DNA of 64,000 bases. Origin: Neoceratodus forsteri (lineage: Eukaryota > Chordata > Ceratodontiformes > Ceratodontidae). Location of the stretch: contig CM057456.1 in assembly GCA_016271365.2 (NCBI GenBank), positions 885,108,001-885,172,000 of the forward strand, read 5' to 3'. Shown in pieces: positions 1 through 10,720 of the stretch. Position 1 is the stretch's first letter. Each line of letters begins with the position of its first letter. The position numbers and the translations under genes were made by a program. Under the pieces are notes generated by a model. That model made no database searches and was not told the origin of the DNA. It saw only the letters and a program-made list of their open reading frames with translations.

Positions 1-511
1 AGATTGGCTGAGTCCATCAACCAGGCCAGGACCTTCCTGACCAGGTCAGAGACCAGGACCAGTTGGTCGTGGTTGTCCATGCATTGATCCTACTGGATTC
101 ATAGGGTCCACTGTGGGATCCACATACTATAAGCAGATGGGTCAGAGGCACTGTGGCAATTGATGCTGCCATGTGACCAAAGAGACACAGAAAAACTCTG
201 GCAGGAACCTAACAGCTCATGGAAACTAGGCAAGCCTGCTATCTCAAATGGGCCACCCTGTCCTCTGGAAGAAAGGCCTTGCCCTGGCAGGTGTCCAGGA
301 CCACCCCTATGTATTGGAGGCACTGGCAAGGGGAGAGGCAGAACTTGGGGAGATTCACCATGACTCCTAGTTCTGGAAGAGATGGGAGGTGCATTCCAGG
401 GTCTGAAGCAAGTGCTCCCTGGAAGGGGCTGCTAGCAGCCAGTCATCCAGGTAGGGAACAACATAAAAGCCCTACCTCCTCAATGCCACTGTCACCACCA
501 CCAGGCATTTG

Positions 512-1186
512 TTACTGCTTTAAATTCTGGACTTAAACCTCAACCACTGCCTGAGGCATCATTTGAGTCCTCTGTTCTGTCATTGTCCAAATCAAGGTCC
601 CAACATCACAATCTGTCTTTGCTTCAAATATTGGACTTAAACCTCAACAATTGCCTGTGGAATCTGTCATGTTCTCCCTTCAAACAGTCCTTCCTCCCTA
701 GGCTACCATGTCCAACCCTCTCCTATGTCGCCTGACCTTCCCTTCCCACTCCCTATACCCCCTCCCCTTCCCACCCCACTTGCCAGACATGCCTACAGTA
801 CTTATCAAAGGACTCTTCCATCTCAATCTTCTTTGCATTTTGACACTAGAGGAACTGCCACTCCTGCTCACTATGACTCCTCCAATGATGTTTACTGTAT
901 AAACTTTAGCTCATTATCTTATGTCCATATATCTGTATCCATGCAATTGTATTTAAATGGTACTACCTCCTGTTGAACCTATTGTTATGTTCTGGTGCAA
1001 GTATTTTGTCACATGTGATAGTTATATGTTATTATGTTGTTATTATTACTATGTAATTGTTATGTAGGTTCACTCAACCTGTTATGTCTTAACCCTGTTG
1101 GCAATTGTTTTGCCCCAGGTCCATCTCATAAATGAGCTTCTCTCAATGATGTTCCGCCTGGCAAAATAAAGATTTTGATTGATTTG
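512..1186 (+). mobile_element. L2-like LINE 3' end inserted in DIRS-C
   Basis: The segment ends with a LINE-type 3' terminus: 'ccaggtccatctc...' then 'gcctggcaaaataaag' and GATT tandem copies (about 1115-1186). The same terminus occurs at 40330-40415, so both belong to one family. The pentamer 'atttg' is found at 507-511 and 1182-1186 and looks like a target-site duplication. Only 3' UTR is present; no RT coding can be read. Between 515 and 1050 the sequence is pyrimidine-rich and has no other recognisable gene. Confidence 0.75.
515..662 (+). repeat. Direct repeat inside the L2-like 3' UTR
   Basis: The phrase 'tggacttaaacctcaac' with flanking similarity occurs at about 528-545 and again at about 631-648, a period of roughly 105 bp. 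It is a two-copy duplication inside the inserted LINE tail. Confidence 0.6.
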
Positions 1187-1569
1187 GTAAATACCTGTGG
1201 GACTGAAGAAAGGCCAAAGGGAAGGGCCCTGAATTAGAAGCGGGCACCCTGAAAATGGAAGTGGAGGAAATGATGGTGAGCCAGAAAAATCTGGATATGC
1301 AGGTAAGCATCCTACATGTCCTGAGAGCACAGTCAGTCCCCCCCCCTCAGTTCAGCAGGAGAAGCAAACCTTGGAGGGTCATCATCCTGAAGTGTTTGTA
1401 CTCTATGCAATAGAGATTCAGATTGCTGAAGTCTAGGATGGGCGGAAGGTCCCCGGTCTTTTTGGGGATGAGGAAGAAGTAAGAAAAAATATCCCTTTCC
1501 CCACTGAGCTTGTGGGATGAGCTCTATGGCTCTTTTTTGCAGAAGCACCTGTATTTACTCCGAAATCAG

Positions 1570-3047
1570 AGGTAGATGTTCGGGAGGGTAGATAGAGTTG
1601 ACAGGAGGGGTCTCTGGTGACCACTTCACTAGTTCTAACATGTGACCCACAGCAATGAGCTGGAGTACCCAGTTTTCCGTGGTCACTGCTCACCACCCCT
1701 CCAAGTGGAGAGAACCGACCCCTGAATGCCTCCATTGGACCCTCGGTTGAGAGGGTTCAGTTAAGAAGTCAGAAGATGGAGTGGGAGTGGGCAGGGGAGC
1801 TGCAGGACCCTAGGGGGATCAGGCAGTAGATGCACCTGTGGGGGCATTGAAGGTCTTACAAAGTTGTTGGCCCTTGATAGGTTGGCCTCCAGACTGCTCG
1901 TGGGAGGACTGATGAAAGGGCTGGCACTGGTTCTTTCTAGGCTTAGTATGGTAGAGTGAATGGACTGACATGAGGGCTTTGCCTGACTCCTGTAAGTTGG
2001 AGATGTGGTCTTGAACATCACCTCCAAAAAAGAACCAAACCCCTGAAGAGAGCATCTAGAATTCTGGCCTGAACTTAAGGGGCAAAACCAGAAACCCAGA
2101 GCCAGGAATGGCACTGAAGGCAAATACCAGGCCACAGCCCCTGTCCCAGAGGCATCTATGGTATTGTAACATGCCAGAAGCACATGGGTACCCATGTCTG
2201 AGCCTGACTTCATAAGTTGGGTAAGATGAGTTTTTGTGGGACTCCTCAGGCAGTGTCTGGATCAGGTCCCTGGCTTGGTCCCATATGGCGTTTTGGTAAT
2301 GTACCATATGGGTAAGATAATTGATGGCCCTGATGGCCAAAGAAGCTGAAGCAAAGACCCGCTTGCCGATTTGGTCCAGCTACCAAGACTCATGGCCTGG
2401 AGAAGTACTAAGGTGCTTGTGCTTCTTGGAGCGGTCATGGACTACATTAATGACCACAGAATCTACTTTTGCATGGCTCTCCAAAAAAGGTTTACTCGCC
2501 GGCACATGGTAAAGCTGATTGACTTTTGTTGGAGAGGAGAAGTAGTGGAGGGGTGAGCCCAAGCCACCTTGGTGACATCCTCATATGATTCGATCATGGG
2601 TGGCTCCACAACTGGGGAGGCATCCTTCTGCCAAAGGAAAATGGCTAGGTAGTGCCTTTCTGGGTCCTGTTCCTCTGTCTCCCATCCCATAATGGACTGA
2701 ATGTGGTGCATTACTTCCATGAAGGATGGATCATCGGGTGGGGATATAGGGACATTCTTGGGCATATCCTCGCCACCCGAAGATTCCCCTGGAGAAAAAG
2801 AGGACCTTGAGGATTCAGAGTCATCCTCAGAGGACTCATTCTCTGGTACTGGTGACAGGGGTCAGCGCTCATCACACCTGATGCCAGTACCAACATCAGG
2901 CCTAGTTCTGGAGGTCCCTGATGTGTAGGGGTCTGAAGGTCCAGCCCTGCCTGTGTCCCTGGGCTGTGGATCCTGGGGGGAGGGAGGGCAGAAGTAGGGA
3001 ATGAACCCTGAGGGATGGGGGTCTGTTTCTGCATGAATGCCCACCAT
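1570..3047 (-). pseudogene. DIRS gag-like ORF1, degraded
   Basis: The minus-strand frames 2711-3034, 2463-2765, 2056-2340 and 1761-2055 chain into a protein with the layout of a DIRS ORF1 C-terminal half: an acidic, proline-rich stretch starting at a WWAFMQKQTP segment, a helix-rich core (2463-2765), and a segment SNLQESGKALMSVHSLYHT (about 1990-1950). The last closely matches DDLQASGKTLHTIHDMYHT in the DIRS-B gag near 53750. Several frameshifts separate the pieces. The function of the family protein is structural and nucleic-acid binding. The assignment is by homology within this window plus the position upstream of RT. Confidence 0.65.
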
Positions 3048-3050
3048 TTG

Positions 3051-3650
3051 CTAGACTATACTGAATTGAATTATTACTTTTTGGACCTGTGTAAATAACT
3101 AGTATTGATTCTGTTTTGGGGGTTGACTTTTCTTAGTTTAACTTTAATTTGCCAGGGAGGAACTGTAGCTGAGAGATATTTGCAGTCATTTGTGACTAGA
3201 CCTGTTACTTAACCTCTCTGAAATTGGTGTATGAAAGGAAGGAAGGTACTCCCTGGGGTGGAGGGTCAGAGTTGTAGTTGATTGTTTCTGGACGGCATAG
3301 ATTTACTCCCACCCACCCTTCCCAAGTGCACAACTTCCTTCATAGCAGGGGTTCTGATATCACTTCCCCAAAACTGCTAACAACATAAACCTGTTCATAT
3401 CCTTAAAGGCACAGCACACTGAATAGGGGGTAGAGACACTCACAAGCTTGCACACACTAAAACAAGAGCAAAACAAAAAAAAAGAAAAGCATCTGTAACA
3501 GGAAGGGACACATACATGTGAAGAGCGGTGCAATGCACTGGCTGTGGAGCAACAGTCTTCTGGAAGACATTCTGGAGACTGTGTAGCTTCCCTATTTGCA
3601 GGCACCTCTCTGGTCTGAGGGAGGAGGTTTTTCATCTCCATGCTGACCTG
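3051..3650. other. No assignable feature
   Basis: The stretch has an A-rich tract (about 3465-3490) and some short T-rich runs. I see no LINE, SINE or gene signal. It separates the truncated DIRS-C from CR1-A. Confidence 0.5.
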
Positions 3651-3700
3651 GCAAGGATTCAGGAAACCTGTTCCCCAACCCAGGGACCACCCAGGCCACC

Positions 3701-4432
3701 ATGACTACCTCAGAGGTTGCCAAGAAAGAGGAGTGGTTGGACCACGGTGGGCTCAGAGAGAGTGAGGGTGGTGGAACAGAGGCGCATCCCTCCAGTTGTG
3801 CCTCTCCACAATTAATTCGCCACTCTGGTGGAGCATGGTTCCTCTATGGAGGCACCCACAGTAGAGACCAAGAAGGATGCTGGGAACCTCCACAATGGAG
3901 ACCCACTGGAGGGTGGCACAGGACCCCACAGGGAAAGGGAACAATTCCTAGTGGGGGACTCAATCGTTGGGGGGTAGAACTGGGGAAGGGAGGGAGGTAA
4001 AGTGCCTGCCTGGTGCCATGGCATGGAGGGACAGGAAATGAATCCTCAGGATTATGGGAGCAGCTGCAAGGGGAGTGAGCTGGATGTCATTATCCACTAG
4101 GGACAAATGACCTGGCAGAGAATGGGATCAGAGCAGTGCGACAGGAGCTTGAGGAGTTGGGGAGGGGCCTTAGACAAGTAGCACACACGGTAAGTTTCTC
4201 AGAAATGCTTCCTGTCTATGGCATGGATGAAGCCAGGGTACTCCACATCATGGGATTCAATGACTGGTTGAAAAACTGGTGCAAAGCTCAGGGATTTGGC
4301 TTTATTGAGGACTGGGGCTCCACCTGGAGGGATGCAGGCCTATACAGGCATGATGGTCTGCATCTATGCATGAGGGGAACCAGGATCCTAGGTGACAGGT
4401 TTAAATGCTTCATTGACAAGCATTTAAACTAG
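3701..4432 (+). pseudogene. CR1 ORF1 with SGNH/GDSL esterase-like domain, frameshifted
   Basis: CR1 and some other LINEs carry an ORF1 protein with an esterase fold, thought to help RNP or membrane interactions. Three hallmark blocks are visible in the right order: LVGDSIV with the nucleophile serine codon at 3960-3962; GTNDLA at 4100-4117 (block III asparagine); and DGLHL near 4349-4366, which supplies the Asp-His pair. The last block is in the open frame 4136-4432. One stop follows GDSIVGG and a one-base shift precedes GTND, so the protein is broken. The N-terminal part (3701-3940) is Gly/Trp-rich and has no recognised domain. Confidence 0.75.
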
Positions 4433-4617
4433 CCAAGGGGAGAGGCACTAAAAAGGAGAAGGGAAATCCTAGCCCCCCCAAAAAAAATCAGGGTACTTAG
4501 TGAGGTAACACTAAGATAGAGCAGTCGATAGGGAGAAGGGCAGGAGAAAATGGAGAAAAAGGCAGTAAGGACAGGGATGGGGCAAAAGGAAATAAAGCCA
4601 TAAAAAAATGGAGGGTA

Positions 4618-7496
4618 ATGAGTACCAATGCCCATAGTCTAGGTAAAAAGCTCCCCAAAATGGTGGCCTTGATGGAAGAGGGATGCATGGACATCATTGC
4701 AGTCACAGAAACATGGTACATAGAGAACCATGACTGGGAGGTCAACATACCAGGGTACACAATCTACAGGAGGGACAGGGAGGGAAGAAGAGGAGGAGGA
4801 GTAGCTCTCTATGTAAGGGAAGGGATCAAAGCAATAGACCTAAAGGGTAAACAGGGAAGGAAGGAGAGGAGGCACTGTGGGTCACCCTGGAGACTGGAAA
4901 TTACACCACAATTGTTGTATATAGACCCCTATCTCAGGGGGAGGAAATGGACAAGGAAATTATAGAAGGCATTCTTGGGATGGCAGAGAAAGGGCAGATA
5001 TTGCTGATGGGGGACCTGAATATGCCAGATGTTAACTGAAGCACCTTTGCTGCAGCCACATCCAAGAGCAGGGCCATTCTCGATGCCCTACAGGGGGCAT
5101 GCCTCAGACAGCTAGTTTTGGAACCCGCTCAGGAGGGAGCAATCTTAGACCTGGTACTCTCAAATGGGGACAGAGAGAGGATCTCTGATCTTGAATTGGG
5201 TAGCCACCTGGGAACAAGCAACCACCAAACAGTGTGGTTCACGATAAACTTAGCTGTAGAGTCAAGCCATACAAAAGTGAAGTTACTGGACTTCAGGAGG
5301 GCTGATTTTGTCAAAATGGGAGAGTGCCTCAGAAAATCAGTAGCAAACAGACAAGAAGGTGAGGTGGAGCAACAATGGGGAAACATCAAAACTGCCATCA
5401 CAGAGGCAACAAGCCTTCGTGTGAAGCAAATAAACAAATCAAAATGAAAGAAAAAACCACTATGGGTCTCAAAAGAAGTGGTGGGGAAGGTAAGGGAGAA
5501 AAAGATAGCATTCAGGAAGTATAAGGAAACACAGAAGGAGCAGGACAGAGAACTGTACCAGTTAAAGCAGAAGGAAGTCAGAATAGCAAAGGCCCAAACT
5601 GATGAAAAGATGGCCAACTCGGTTAAGAAGGGGGATAAAACATTTTATAGGTACATTAGGAAGCAAAGAAAGACTAAGGCAGGGATACTGAGGCTGAGTA
5701 AAGAGGAAGGTGGTTGGGCAGAGAGCGACAGTGAAAGAGCAGGATACTGAATGAATACTTCTACTCAGTATTCACAATGGAAAAGCAGGGGGAGATACCT
5801 AATCCAGTCAATAGAAGCACTCTGGATAGGGGGGTTGAAATGAGTCCTTTCATAGAAGAAATGGTTCTGAAAGAACTCTTAAAACTGAAGGTGGATAAAG
5901 CAATGCGGCCTGATGGGGTTCACCCCAGAATTCTAAAAGAACTAAGGGAAGAACTAGTAACACCATTGACTCACCCTTTTTAAAAAATCATGGGAAGATG
6001 GTGTGGTACCTGAGGACTGGAGGAGGGTGGATGTGGTTCCCCTTCACAAAAGTGGGAGCAAGACAGAGGCAGGAAACTACAGACCTGTCAGTTTGATCTC
6101 AGTGGTAGGGAAAATGATGGAATCACTTTTTTTTTTTAACCCTGTGTTTATTCGCCTAATGTGCCTCCTCCCTCGCTCTCTCAGACATCCCTCTGGACCT
6201 CCAATCCCCACTGTGGTCTGCCCCAGAGTGCCCTCATCCATCACCCCTTGAAGACCCCTGGTATACCCCCAGGTAGGGGTGGAGAGAGAACACCTGTGCT
6301 TACCTCTCCAAGCAAGTATGCTGTGTGTGTGTGTAGATCTGGCACAGCAGAGTCTGAATTTGACAAGTTCAGAGAGGTCCTAGGGAGGTGTCTTCACCTA
6401 GGAGGGACCGAGGTGTTTTTTTCCAGTTCTTCCCCCTGAAGTCGGTGTGCAATGAGGGGCTATGAGCTAGGAGGCATGCTGAGACGTACCTCCTGCTCCT
6501 CCCCTTTGCTGTCATCCACCCAATCCACTTGCTGCTTCTCCACCTACCACACTATCCACCCGGGCTCCCCTAGGTGGTAGCATTGCAGCGGAAGCCTGCA
6601 GTTACACCCCCCCCCCGGAGAAGGAGAGCTGTCATCGGGTGCTCTATCCTTCTCCACCCCGGCTGACCCTCGGTGACCCATGCTCGTTTCTGAACCCAGG
6701 TCGCCAGCATGGAGCGAGGTGTGGCGTCCAGCGCCTCAACCCTCAGCACCTCTGGGATGGCCCTAATGGAATCACAGCTGAAGGAAAGAATTGTTGACTA
6801 CCTAGAGGTCAGTGGGGCACAGGACCCAAGGCATCATGGATTCACAGCAGAAAGGTCATGTCAGACAAATCTAATTGATTTCTTTGACTAGGTAACCAAA
6901 GTAGTAGACCAGGGAGGGGCTGTGGACATGGCCTACCTAGACTTTAGCAAGGCATTTGACAGAGTCCCGCACAAAAGTTTAATAAACAAATTAGCCAGCC
7001 TGGGAGTGGGTCCCAGGGTGGAAGCCTGGGTAAAACACTGGCTGGACAGCAGGACACAGTGGGTAATAGCAAATGGAGTCCACAGTGAAGAAAGGGGGGT
7101 TACTAGTGGGGTACCGTAAGGTTCAGTACTGGGGCTGGTCCTTTTTAATGTCTTTATAAGTGACATTGCAGAGGGGCTGGAAGGACAAGTATGTCTCTTT
7201 GCAGATGACTGAAAGATCTGCAACAGGGTTGATACACAATGTGGGGTGGAAAGGATGAAAAGGGACTTGGCAAGGTTGGAGGAGTGCTCAAATGTATGGC
7301 AGATTAGATTCAACACAAAGAAGTGCAAAGTAATGCACCTGGGAAACAAAAACCCATAGGAAGAGTACACAATGGAGGTGAGATACTGACAACAACAAAA
7401 ATGGAAAGGGACCTGGGTAGTCATATCAGACGACCTAAAGGTGGACCAGCAATGTGAGAAGGAAGTAAGAAGGGCTGGGAGGATACTGGGATGCAT
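4618..7496 (+). pseudogene. CR1 ORF2: endonuclease and RT, split by a retroposon
   Basis: This is the replication enzyme of the LINE: an APE-type endonuclease nicks the target and the RT primes from the nick. Endonuclease motifs: TNAHSLGKK at the start, IAVTETW, GYTIYRRDREGRRGGG (about 4753-4800), GDLNMPDVN (about 5012-5037) and ILDLVLSNG (5148-5170). RT motifs: KVDKAMRPDGVHPRILKELR (about 5889-5950), VPEDWRRVDVVPLHKSGS (6007-6060), NYRPVSLIS, then after the insertion [36 protein letters not shown] (6934-6980), TSGVP and FADD (about 7198-7210). Stops and frameshifts occur, for example at the FADD box and after the GDLN block. The frame stops at 7496, where L2-A is inserted. Confidence 0.85.
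6127..6765 (-). mobile_element. Poly(A) retroposon with 10-bp target-site duplication
   Basis: On the plus strand the insert starts with a T run (6127-6137), so on the minus strand it ends in poly(A). An AATAAA signal lies just upstream of that tail ('gcgaataaacac', minus strand). The duplication 'atggaatcac' flanks it exactly at 6117-6126 and 6766-6775, and removal restores the CR1 ORF2 reading. The body is GC-rich with a C run (6606-6616) and a short (GT)n (6322-6335). No tRNA-like or 7SL-like head is visible. The part at 6606-6705 resembles 59030-59130, so it belongs to a repeat family rather than being a one-off gene copy. Confidence 0.8.
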
Positions 7497-7959
7497 TTTA
7501 TTTATTTATTTACGAGATTTACCAGGAAGGCATACTGAGCAACATGCTCGATTCCAGATGCGACCTGGGGGCCTAGACCCAGTACACGGCAAATATTAGA
7601 AACAAGTACAAGTACAGAGACTGTAATAAAGAAACAATAGCATATGATTTGTACAAATATAATACAGTGTAACATGTACTCCAGGTATAGTAGTACAGTA
7701 GATTACAGACAGATATGCACATAACAGGAATGATTACTGTACATTATTTATTTAATTAGAGGGCTGAATTTGCTGCATTAGCAGGAGCAGCTGGAGGAGA
7801 AGTGTGCCTGGAGAAGACTGGAGCAGAGACCAGGATTATGTGCGTGTCTGAGAGGGGCGGGGAGGGCGTTCCAGATCTGTGGGATTCTGAATTTCAAAGC
7901 TGACTGGCCTTTGGTGGTGCGCATAAATGGGATATGTAGGAGTCTGGGATCTGTGTCTC

Positions 7960-9495
7960 TTAGGGAGTACGCAGGGGGAGGGTGTTGGGATAGGGTAGAT
8001 TCAAGATGGGGAGGGAGCGGGTCCAGAATTTAGCGGCAAACCTAGCGCAATTTCTTAATCTGCGGTCATGGAGAGATGGTAGGGCTAGAGAGTTATATAA
8101 AGTACAATGGTGCGTGGATTGTGGGGAGTCGAGGATGAAATGACAAAAGGAGTGGAATAGAGTGTCTAGGCTAGCTAGGGTGGATGCAGGGGCGATAGAG
8201 TAAACTATGTCACCATAATCCACCACAGGGAGTATCATTTTTTGGACTATGGTGAGCCTCGTTTCCTTGGGGAGACAGATTTTATTTCGGAAGAGTGCCC
8301 CCAGTTTGGGTAGCAGCCTCTTATGCAGTGAATCTATGTGAGAGGCAAAGTCGAGGTGTTGGTCAAGCCATACGCCTAGGTATCTAAAGCTAGTGCATTG
8401 CTCAAGGGGTGCTCCTTCCAGGGTTGAGAAAGGAGGACACAGGGTTTGGCGGGAGAGTCTTTGTTGGGAGCCAAACGTAAGCGACACCGTTTTTTTAGGA
8501 TTTAGAGATAGCTGGTTCTTCCTGAACCAGTGCTGGATGGCTGTGAAGTCCTCCTGTAGGAGAGGTGCTACGCTGCTTGTGGAGGGGCCGGATGTATACA
8601 GAACTGTATCATCTGCATACATTTGAATGGAAGAGTGGGAGCATGCAGTGGGGAGGCCATTAAGAAAAATGGAGAAGAGTATTGGACCTAGGACTGATCC
8701 TTGAGGGACCCCAGAATTGACTGGTAGGGGGATTGATGTATGCGAGGCCAGTCTGACCGCTTGCATCCTACCTGCAAGATAGTCTTGGAACCAGTCTATA
8801 GATGAGTGAGCTAGACCTGCGTCCTTAAGTTTTGAGATGAGAAGGGGATGTGAGACGGTATCGAAAGCTTTGGCTAGATTAATAAATATGGCTGAGGTGA
8901 TGTGCCTTTTGTCGATACCTGTGAGGATGTCTCCGGTGACACGTAGTAGGGAGGTGATGGTAGAATGGGATTTGCGGAAGCCAGATTGGAAGGCAGAAAA
9001 GAAGGAGGAGGTGTCCATGAACTGGGAGAGTTGGGACAGGACCAGACGCTTCTGAAGTTTGGCCAGGATCGGGAGTAGGGAGATAGGTCTATAGTTGCTT
9101 GGGGAGGAGGGGTCACTGCCTTTAGAAAGGGGTATGACAGTGGCCAGTTTCCAAGATGTTGGAACCTTGCCCAGAGAGAAGGAGAGGTTGAAGAGTGTGG
9201 CCAGTGGAGTGGCTATGGCAGGGGCTGACAAGAATAGCATCTTGGCGTCCAGAGACAACGGGCATTTGCCTTTATTTGGGTTCAACGTCCATAGGGGAGT
9301 GGAGGACTTCTGTGGGGGAAAGTGGTTGGAACACGAAAGGTAGGATTGAGGGGTGAGTTCAAGGGGTGTGGGTGCTGTGTGGGTGGACCGGGGTGTGAGT
9401 ATTCTGGAGGGGGGATAGAAGGGTGTTGGCGCAGCTGGAGAAATGGGTGTTGAATGCTTCCGTGACACAGATGGGGTCGGAGATGAGGGTACCAT
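7960..9495 (-). CDS. L2-like ORF2, reverse transcriptase part, open for 511 codons
   Basis: This is the polymerase part of the L2-A ORF2. Motifs in order: KVPTSWKLATVIPLSKGSD, NYRPISLLPILAKL, AFQSGFRKSHSTITSLLRV, FINLAKAFDTVSHPLLISKL (catalytic block A; D of FDTVSH present), [27 protein letters not shown] with both aspartates of the YADD box, LSLNPKKTVSLTFG and FRYLGVWLD. The C-terminal region ends SLPILNLPYPNTLPLRTP, close to the usual end of L2-clade ORF2. No stop interrupts the RT. The first Met shown by the frame is internal to ORF2; the true start is far upstream in the endonuclease part, which is frameshifted, so the whole protein is probably not made. Confidence 0.85.
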   Translation of the reverse strand: MVPSSPTPSVSRKHSTPISPAAPTPFYPPSRILTPRSTHTAPTPLELTPQSYLSCSNHFPPQKSSTPLWTLNPNKGKCPLSLDAKMLFLSAPAIATPLATLFNLSFSLGKVPTSWKLATVIPLSKGSDPSSPSNYRPISLLPILAKLQKRLVLSQLSQFMDTSSFFSAFQSGFRKSHSTITSLLRVTGDILTGIDKRHITSAIFINLAKAFDTVSHPLLISKLKDAGLAHSSIDWFQDYLAGRMQAVRLASHTSIPLPVNSGVPQGSVLGPILFSIFLNGLPTACSHSSIQMYADDTVLYTSGPSTSSVAPLLQEDFTAIQHWFRKNQLSLNPKKTVSLTFGSQQRLSRQTLCPPFSTLEGAPLEQCTSFRYLGVWLDQHLDFASHIDSLHKRLLPKLGALFRNKICLPKETRLTIVQKMILPVVDYGDIVYSIAPASTLASLDTLFHSFCHFILDSPQSTHHCTLYNSLALPSLHDRRLRNCARFAAKFWTRSLPILNLPYPNTLPLRTP

Positions 9496-10720
9496 TTATT
9501 AGAATTGAGGGGAGAGGTGGTTGGGTTGGGGGAGAGAGCAAGGATTTGATGGATTTCCAGAAGTCCATAGGGTGGTTAGAATTTTTACTGAAGGTAGCTA
9601 GGAAGTAGGACTTTTTTGCTTGGCGAATACTAATTGTGCAAGCATTTCGGAGGGCTCTATAGGTATAGAGGGAGGCCTGGGATCCCAGTTTCTTAAAAGC
9701 TTTCCAGGCATGGTCTCTGGTATGGCAATTTCTAATTATGTCAGCCGTGATCCAGGGGGAGATGTGCTCCTCTAACTCGTTTTGTGAGCAAAGGAGTGTG
9801 CTTGTCCCAAACTTTTAGGAATCTGATTTTAAAAGCATTAAAGGCATCATCAATGGAAGATGCCTCGGTGATGCAGGACCAGTTTACCCTTCCCAGGTCC
9901 GCCAGAAGAGATGCTAAGTCTAGGGAGTTGTAAGACCTGGTGCGCAGTGTCTTTGGAGGGGGAGAGGAGAGGGGCTATGAACCTTCCTGATCAGGTAAAC
10001 CATGTGGTGGTCGCTAATAGAGTCAGGAAGTAGACCTGCTTTAAGGATTCCATGTGGGTGCGAGGTGAGGGCCCAGTCCAGTAGGGAGTGGTTGTTTGAC
10101 TTAAGGTTAAGTCTGGTAGGCTCCTTTATAAGTTGCGTGAGGTTTTGGGCCTTTATTTTTGCCTTCAGGAGAGCTTTTTCAGCTCCTAGTCAGTTAGCAT
10201 TATAATCCCCTGTGGCATGGAGTTCACCTCCTTTGGCTAGGGACTGGAGCGAAGTTAGATGGGAGAGGATATCCTCATTGGGTGTGCATGGAGGGCAGTA
10301 TGTACTTGCCACATAAATAGGTGAGGTATAAGGAAGTGAGATTTTAATTAGTGAGGAGTCTATATTTGCGGGGAGTGAGGGGATCTCCACAGTGGTGAAT
10401 TGACGTCTGTTTGATATATATATGGCCGTGCCACCACCTTTCTTTTTCCCACGCCTGTCATGTCTAATTATTGTGTAACCAGGGATGGAGACTTTGGCAT
10501 CCGAATGATGTGGTTTTAACCAAGTTTCTGAAATGGTCAGTATATCAGGGTGTAATGTTAACACTGTTGGTTGTAGCAGCGAGATTTTGGATAGCAGGCT
10601 GAAGGTATTTAGGTGGAGTATGCGTAGGCCTTTGAGGAGAGTGAATGGGGTGGGGGAGTTGGCAAGGTTTGGGCCTGGGTTGGCCTCTATATCCCCCTGA
10701 TAGGAGCAGGAGAAGAGCGC
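9496..10720 (-). pseudogene. L2-like ORF2, N-terminal part: leader, 2A-like motif and APE endonuclease
   Basis: Reading on the minus strand, a hydrophobic leucine-rich leader (LLLLLS, about 10697-10715) leads to GDIEANPGP (10670-10696), then NTFSLLSKISLLQPTVL and an endonuclease: DILTISETW (around 10528-10550), IPGYTIIRHDRRGKKKGGG (about 10430-10486), and GDYNAN (about 10193-10210). The leader and the 2A-like motif are out of frame by one base in a G run, where five G replace the expected four. Between about 9569 and 10190 the frame is broken several times; the piece DFWKSIKSLLS at about 9535-9566 links endonuclease to RT. The layout matches L2-like LINE ORF2 proteins. Confidence 0.75.
10670..10696 (-). 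other. 2A-like ribosome-skipping motif in L2-A
   Basis: The nine residues GDIEANPGP fit the conserved 2A signature D-(V/I)-E-x-N-P-G-P, which makes the ribosome release the chain between G and the last P. Motifs of this kind are known at the N terminus of some LINE ORF2 proteins. The related position in L2-B reads GNIHPNPDP, which has lost key residues. Here the motif itself is intact but the preceding leader is in another frame. Confidence 0.75.

Larger units (their letters stand above)
1..1560 (-). pseudogene. DIRS reverse transcriptase, interrupted and frameshifted
   Basis: The protein would copy DIRS RNA into cDNA. In order on the minus strand I can read an RT entry segment (LLQKRAIELIPQAQWGKGY, 1545-1489), a palm segment ending in RALPFGLSS (about 1200-1240), VFTK (1187-1198), the catalytic box YLDDWLLAA (453 down to 427) and then the thumb region with degraded homology to the window edge. 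The first aspartates of the YLDD box are intact. Frameshifts occur around 1340-1480, where the frame changes twice. The identification rests on motif order typical of DIRS/Pao-like RTs and on close resemblance to the copy at 52905-53447. It has no intact start and is not expressed as a protein. Confidence 0.75.
1..3050 (-). mobile_element. DIRS-like retrotransposon fragment (DIRS-C), split by an L2-like LINE
   Basis: Read on the minus strand, this stretch follows the order of a DIRS element: gag-like C-terminal part, then reverse transcriptase. The RT reading is interrupted between the FTK motif (1187-1195) and the YLDDW box (439-453) by a LINE 3' end. Removing 512-1186 brings the two halves back together at the right spacing of about 19 codons. 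The element continues past the left edge of the window and ends on the right near 3050, just upstream of a gag MQKQ segment. No terminal repeat is visible. The reading frame is broken in several places, so this is a dead copy. Confidence 0.8.
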
